A stretch of 64,000 bases of DNA, taken from NCBI GenBank assembly GCA_049889095.1, contig JBLJFK010000001.1. One strand, written 5' to 3'. Source of the stretch: Ewingella sp049889095. Its GTDB lineage: Bacteria; Pseudomonadota; Gammaproteobacteria; Enterobacterales; Enterobacteriaceae. Shown here one piece after another: positions 61,411 to 64,000 of this stretch. The position numbers and the translations under genes are program-made. Below the pieces are notes generated by a model. It was not told where the DNA came from. It searched no databases and was given only the letters and a program-made list of their open reading frames with translations. How positions within the stretch are numbered: the first letter of the stretch is position 1; each line of letters opens with the position of its first letter.

Positions 61411-62477
61411 GCGAGCCAATCAAACCGCGTATCGATTTCGAACAGGAATTGAAAGAGCCTGAACAACCTTTCCTGCGTGCCGGTCAGACATTTGATGGCG
61501 CAGTGGCTGAGCGTTTTTTGCCCGTGAACTCAACCGAGTTGGAAATTGAGCAGCAGGAAGGCGAAGCCGAAGCGGTGATCAACCGCGTGCTGAAACCGCG
61601 CCGCAGTCTGTGGGGCAAAATGGTACGTCTGGGGCTGGCGGTATTGGGTATCAGCGTCGTTGGGCAAGGGGTGCAATGGGTTCATAGCGCATGGATCCAG
61701 CAGGATTGGGTGGCGCTCGGTGCCTGTACCGCCGGTGCTTTGATTGTGGTGGCGGGCGTCGGGTCAGTGTTGACCGAATGGCGTCGACTCTACCGTTTGC
61801 GGCAACGCGCTGACGACCGTGACACCGCAAGAGACTTATTGCATAGCCACGGGCTCGGGCAGGGGCGGGTATTCTGCGAAAAACTGGCGGCGCAGGCCGG
61901 GCTGGACAACAGCCATCCGGCGCTGCAACGCTGGATGGCATCTTTGCATGAAACGCAAAACGACCGCGAAGTGGTCGAGCTGTACGCGTGTTTAGTGCAA
62001 CCGGTTCTGGATGCACAGGCAAGGCGCGAAATCAGCCATTCAGCGGCAGAGTCTGCGCTGATGATCGCCGTCAGCCCGTTGGCACTGGTGGACATGGCAT
62101 TCATCGCCTGGCGCAATTTGCGTCTGGTTAACCGGATTGCCGTACTGTATGGCATTGAATTGGGCTATTTCAGCCGCCTGCGTTTGTTTCGGTTGGTGCT
62201 GCTTAATATCGCTTTTGCTGGTGCCTCCGAGCTGGTGCGCGAAGTGGGTATGGACTGGATGTCGCAGGATCTGGCTGCGCGGCTGTCCGCCCGTGCTGCG
62301 CAGGGTATCGGTGCTGGATTACTCACCGCACGTCTGGGGATTAAAACCATGGAGTTGTGTCGCCCGTTGCCGTGGCTGGAAGGCGATAAGCCTAAACTCG
62401 GAGATTTCCGCAGTGAGCTGATTGGCAAACTGAAGGCCAGTTTACAGAAGACAGATAAGCGTAACGTCGGTGTTTAA
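61407..62477 (+). CDS. ycjF: YcjF inner-membrane protein (DUF697)
   Basis: A 356-residue inner-membrane protein with two membrane helices (~72-92 and ~105-125) and a cytoplasmic DUF697 part. The ATG overlaps the ycjX stop (ATGA), so the two are translated together. Function unknown; part of the psp regulon in E. coli. Confidence 0.92.
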   Translation: MSEPIKPRIDFEQELKEPEQPFLRAGQTFDGAVAERFLPVNSTELEIEQQEGEAEAVINRVLKPRRSLWGKMVRLGLAVLGISVVGQGVQWVHSAWIQQDWVALGACTAGALIVVAGVGSVLTEWRRLYRLRQRADDRDTARDLLHSHGLGQGRVFCEKLAAQAGLDNSHPALQRWMASLHETQNDREVVELYACLVQPVLDAQARREISHSAAESALMIAVSPLALVDMAFIAWRNLRLVNRIAVLYGIELGYFSRLRLFRLVLLNIAFAGASELVREVGMDWMSQDLAARLSARAAQGIGAGLLTARLGIKTMELCRPLPWLEGDKPKLGDFRSELIGKLKASLQKTDKRNVGV

Positions 62478-62515
62478 GCCCGTTATTTTTGGTAACGTAT
62501 TTGGAAGATATTGAA

Positions 62516-62701
62516 GCGTATTTCAGATGGTGGTGGGGTAAGGATGACTCGGCCGTTGGCCTCGCCCTGCGGGTCATTGCTGCGCAACGTTGTCTCGCTT
62601 CGCTCGGCTCGAACCTTCGGGTCGAAGATTCTCTATCCTTCCCGAACTGTATATTTATTTGGAGATAAGTAAAAAATGAAGGGAACAGTGCGTATTTGAG
62701 A

Positions 62702-62719
<18 letters not shown>
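62516..62719 (-). repeat. rtT-like repeat downstream of tRNA-Tyr
   Basis: The 30 bases at 62690-62719 (tRNA 3' end plus flank, on the plus strand GCGTATTTGAGATGGTGGTG...) are repeated at 62516-62545 with 28 of 30 matches, 174 bases apart. In E. coli the tyrT operon has ~178-bp repeats, each starting with 19 bases of the tRNA-Tyr 3' end (rtT RNA), also next to purU. This looks like one such unit. The segment between holds self-complementary G/C blocks. Alternatively it is a scar of a past integration at the tRNA. Confidence 0.7.
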
Positions 62720-62786
<67 letters not shown>

Positions 62787-62869
62787 ACGAAATTCGTGGA
62801 TTTTGAATTGTGTACTGCATAAAGCGCAAACTTCATTCACTGCGTAGGCTGTTGCTGTGAACGGGGCGC

Positions 62870-62897
62870 ATAATACCAAATGAATCGAAGCTGTAAA
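62870..62897 (-). promoter_or_regulatory. tRNA-Tyr promoter
   Basis: Minus strand -35 TTTACA (62892-62897), 16-base spacer, -10 TATTAT (62870-62875) and the G/C discriminator GCGCCCCG, matching the E. coli tyrT promoter (a classic stringent promoter). Confidence 0.85.
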
Positions 62898-62936
62898 GTG
62901 CTGAAACTGATAATAATGTTCGTTTGATGTTTTTTT

Positions 62937-62977
62937 GCCCGTGGCGGTGCTTCTCTGTACAAAAAGCACCGTCGGGC
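62937..62977. other. Imperfect hairpin after purU
   Basis: Arms GCCCG / CGGGC and CGGTGCTT / AAGCACCG with a small internal loop lie between the purU stop and the tRNA promoter. No T run follows on the minus strand, so it is not a clear terminator. Confidence 0.35.
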
Positions 62978-62982
62978 GCGTA

Positions 62983-63831
62983 TTACAAAATAACGGTGCG
63001 GTTACCGTAAACGAAGACGCGCTGAGTCAGGACGTGGTAAAGCGCGCGGCTGAGGACGTTTTTTTCAACGTCGCGGCCAGCACGCATCATATCTTCTGCG
63101 GTGTATGTGTGATCGACATTAATCACGTCTTGCATGATGATTGGGCCTTCATCAAGGCTGTCATTCACATAGTGTGCCGTGGCACCGATGATTTTTACGC
63201 CGCGCTCGTAAGCCTGTTGGTAAGGCCGGGCGCCGATAAATGCCGGTAAGAATGAGTGGTGGATGTTGATCACCTGATGCGGATAGTGCTGCACAAAACC
63301 CGGTGTCAGGACGCGCATATATTTCGCCAGAACCACATAGTCGGGCTGATACTGGTCGATCTGCTCGATCATGGCACTATCGTGCTGTTCGCGGGTCAGG
63401 CCTTCGTGGCTGACCAGATGGAACGGAATATCAAAGCGTTCGACCAAAGTTTGCAGAGTGTCGTGATTGCCGATGACTGCAGCAATTTCTACATCCAGCC
63501 CACCGTAGACAGATTTCATCAACAGATCGCCCAGACAATGTGCTTCTTTGGTCACCAGAACCACTATACGGCGACGGCCAGTACTTTGAAGCTCTCGCAC
63601 TGAGCCTTTCGGCAGGGCGCTGTCAAGGTCGGCGAGCAGCGTGTTGTCATTGAAAACACCTTCAAGCTCCGTGCGCATAAAGAAACGGCCGGTGCGGTGG
63701 TCAACGAACTCATTGTTCTGCACGATATTCAGTTCGTGCTTGTAACAAATATTGGTGATTTTGGCGATCAGGCCTTTGGCATCTGGGCAAATGGTGCGTA
63801 ATACCTTGGTTTGTACATTCTGTTGCGGCAT
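62983..63831 (-). CDS. purU: Formyltetrahydrofolate deformylase
   Basis: Hydrolyses 10-formyl-THF to formate and THF, balancing one-carbon pools and feeding PurT. The 282-residue product has an N-terminal ACT domain (~8-85, RTICPDAKGLIAKITNICYK) and a C-terminal formyltransferase-fold domain with INIHHSFLPAFIGARPY and GATAHYVNDSLDEGPII. Followed by tRNA-Tyr, as in E. coli. Confidence 0.97.
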   Translation of the reverse strand: MPQQNVQTKVLRTICPDAKGLIAKITNICYKHELNIVQNNEFVDHRTGRFFMRTELEGVFNDNTLLADLDSALPKGSVRELQSTGRRRIVVLVTKEAHCLGDLLMKSVYGGLDVEIAAVIGNHDTLQTLVERFDIPFHLVSHEGLTREQHDSAMIEQIDQYQPDYVVLAKYMRVLTPGFVQHYPHQVINIHHSFLPAFIGARPYQQAYERGVKIIGATAHYVNDSLDEGPIIMQDVINVDHTYTAEDMMRAGRDVEKNVLSRALYHVLTQRVFVYGNRTVIL

Positions 63832-63906
63832 GGCGGTGAGGATCCTGTCCTGTGTGTCGTAATTCTGGATGTCGTCGTAAGGGAGCGGAAAATCTGCCAG
63901 GCAGAG

Positions 63907-64000
63907 TTAGTGACCGCAACACTTCTTATATTTTTTGCCAGAACCACACGAGCAAATGTCATTTCTGCCGATCTGCGGTTTGACTCCGTCGATATAGTAC
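63907..64000 (-). CDS. ychJ: YchJ, C-terminal end (5' part beyond the window)
   Basis: The minus-strand frame runs out of the window and ends in a SEC-C motif, NDICSCGSGKKYKKCCGH, a zinc-binding CxC-x8-CC/H pattern. The residues before it (YYIDGVKPQIGR) match E. coli YchJ, which lies beside purU in E. coli. Only ~31 codons are visible. Confidence 0.85.
   Translation of the reverse strand, partial: YYIDGVKPQIGRNDICSCGSGKKYKKCCGH

Overview
The window looks like a chromosomal segment of an enterobacterium. Nearly every protein closely matches an Escherichia coli K-12 family, and gene order follows the E. coli ppsA-to-sapA block, with E. coli-like promoters (lpp, tyrT) and small RNAs (RprA, RyhB). 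Several blocks that are separate in E. coli are joined here (dtpA next to yciW-sap, psp next to tRNA-Tyr-purU). Genes found near here in E. coli (sodB, lhr) are missing, and some non-E. coli genes are present, which points to the Yersiniaceae side of Enterobacterales (Serratia/Rahnella/Yersinia-like) rather than Escherichia itself. That placement is an inference from gene content. I see no prophage, insertion sequence, CRISPR array or plasmid function; this is core genome.

Layout. 1-6312: 3' end of ppsA, the sRNA gene rprA with an RcsB box, ydiK, ydiJ, menI. 6423-13059: an unrecognised gene behind a Fur box, then the sufABCDSE Fe-S assembly operon behind Fur/IscR-type sites. 13365-20893: ldtE, lpp, pykF, two tRNA-Val(GAC), mdtK, ribE, cfa. 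21231-26885: punC/punR, purR, the 29-residue ynhF, mepH, grxD. 26977-31645: rnt, gloA, nemA and nemR (each with its own NemR-type palindrome), ydhL, ydhF. 31735-36129: efflux genes ydhIJK, slyA with its operator, slyB. 36562-41943: anmK, mliC, pdxH, tyrS, pdxY, gstA. 42150-46631 is the least conserved part: a DapA-family enzyme, a PAS-GGDEF-EAL protein, a small membrane protein and an AraC regulator. 46688-55444: dtpA, a YciW-type CMD protein and sapABCDF. 55596-57073: a COG0523 GTPase behind a Zur box, then a RyhB-type sRNA behind a Fur box. 57081-62477: pspF, the pspABCD operon and ycjXF. 62516-64000: tRNA-Tyr with an rtT-like downstream repeat, purU and the 3' end of ychJ.

Metal and stress logic links many parts. 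Fur-type boxes sit at the unknown 134-residue gene, suf and ryhB; a Zur box controls the GTPase; RcsB (rprA), PspF/sigma-54 (psp), NemR (electrophiles), SlyA and possibly PhoP (slyB) mark envelope and chemical stress responses. The most unusual items are the Fur-controlled unknown gene, a nested hairpin over the sufC ribosome site, the duplicated NemR operator, the PAS-GGDEF-EAL protein with a changed GGDEF metal strand, the RyhB copy next to a Zur-controlled gene, and the rtT-like tRNA-Tyr repeat. All assignments come from reading the sequence and remembered family sequences; no database search was run.
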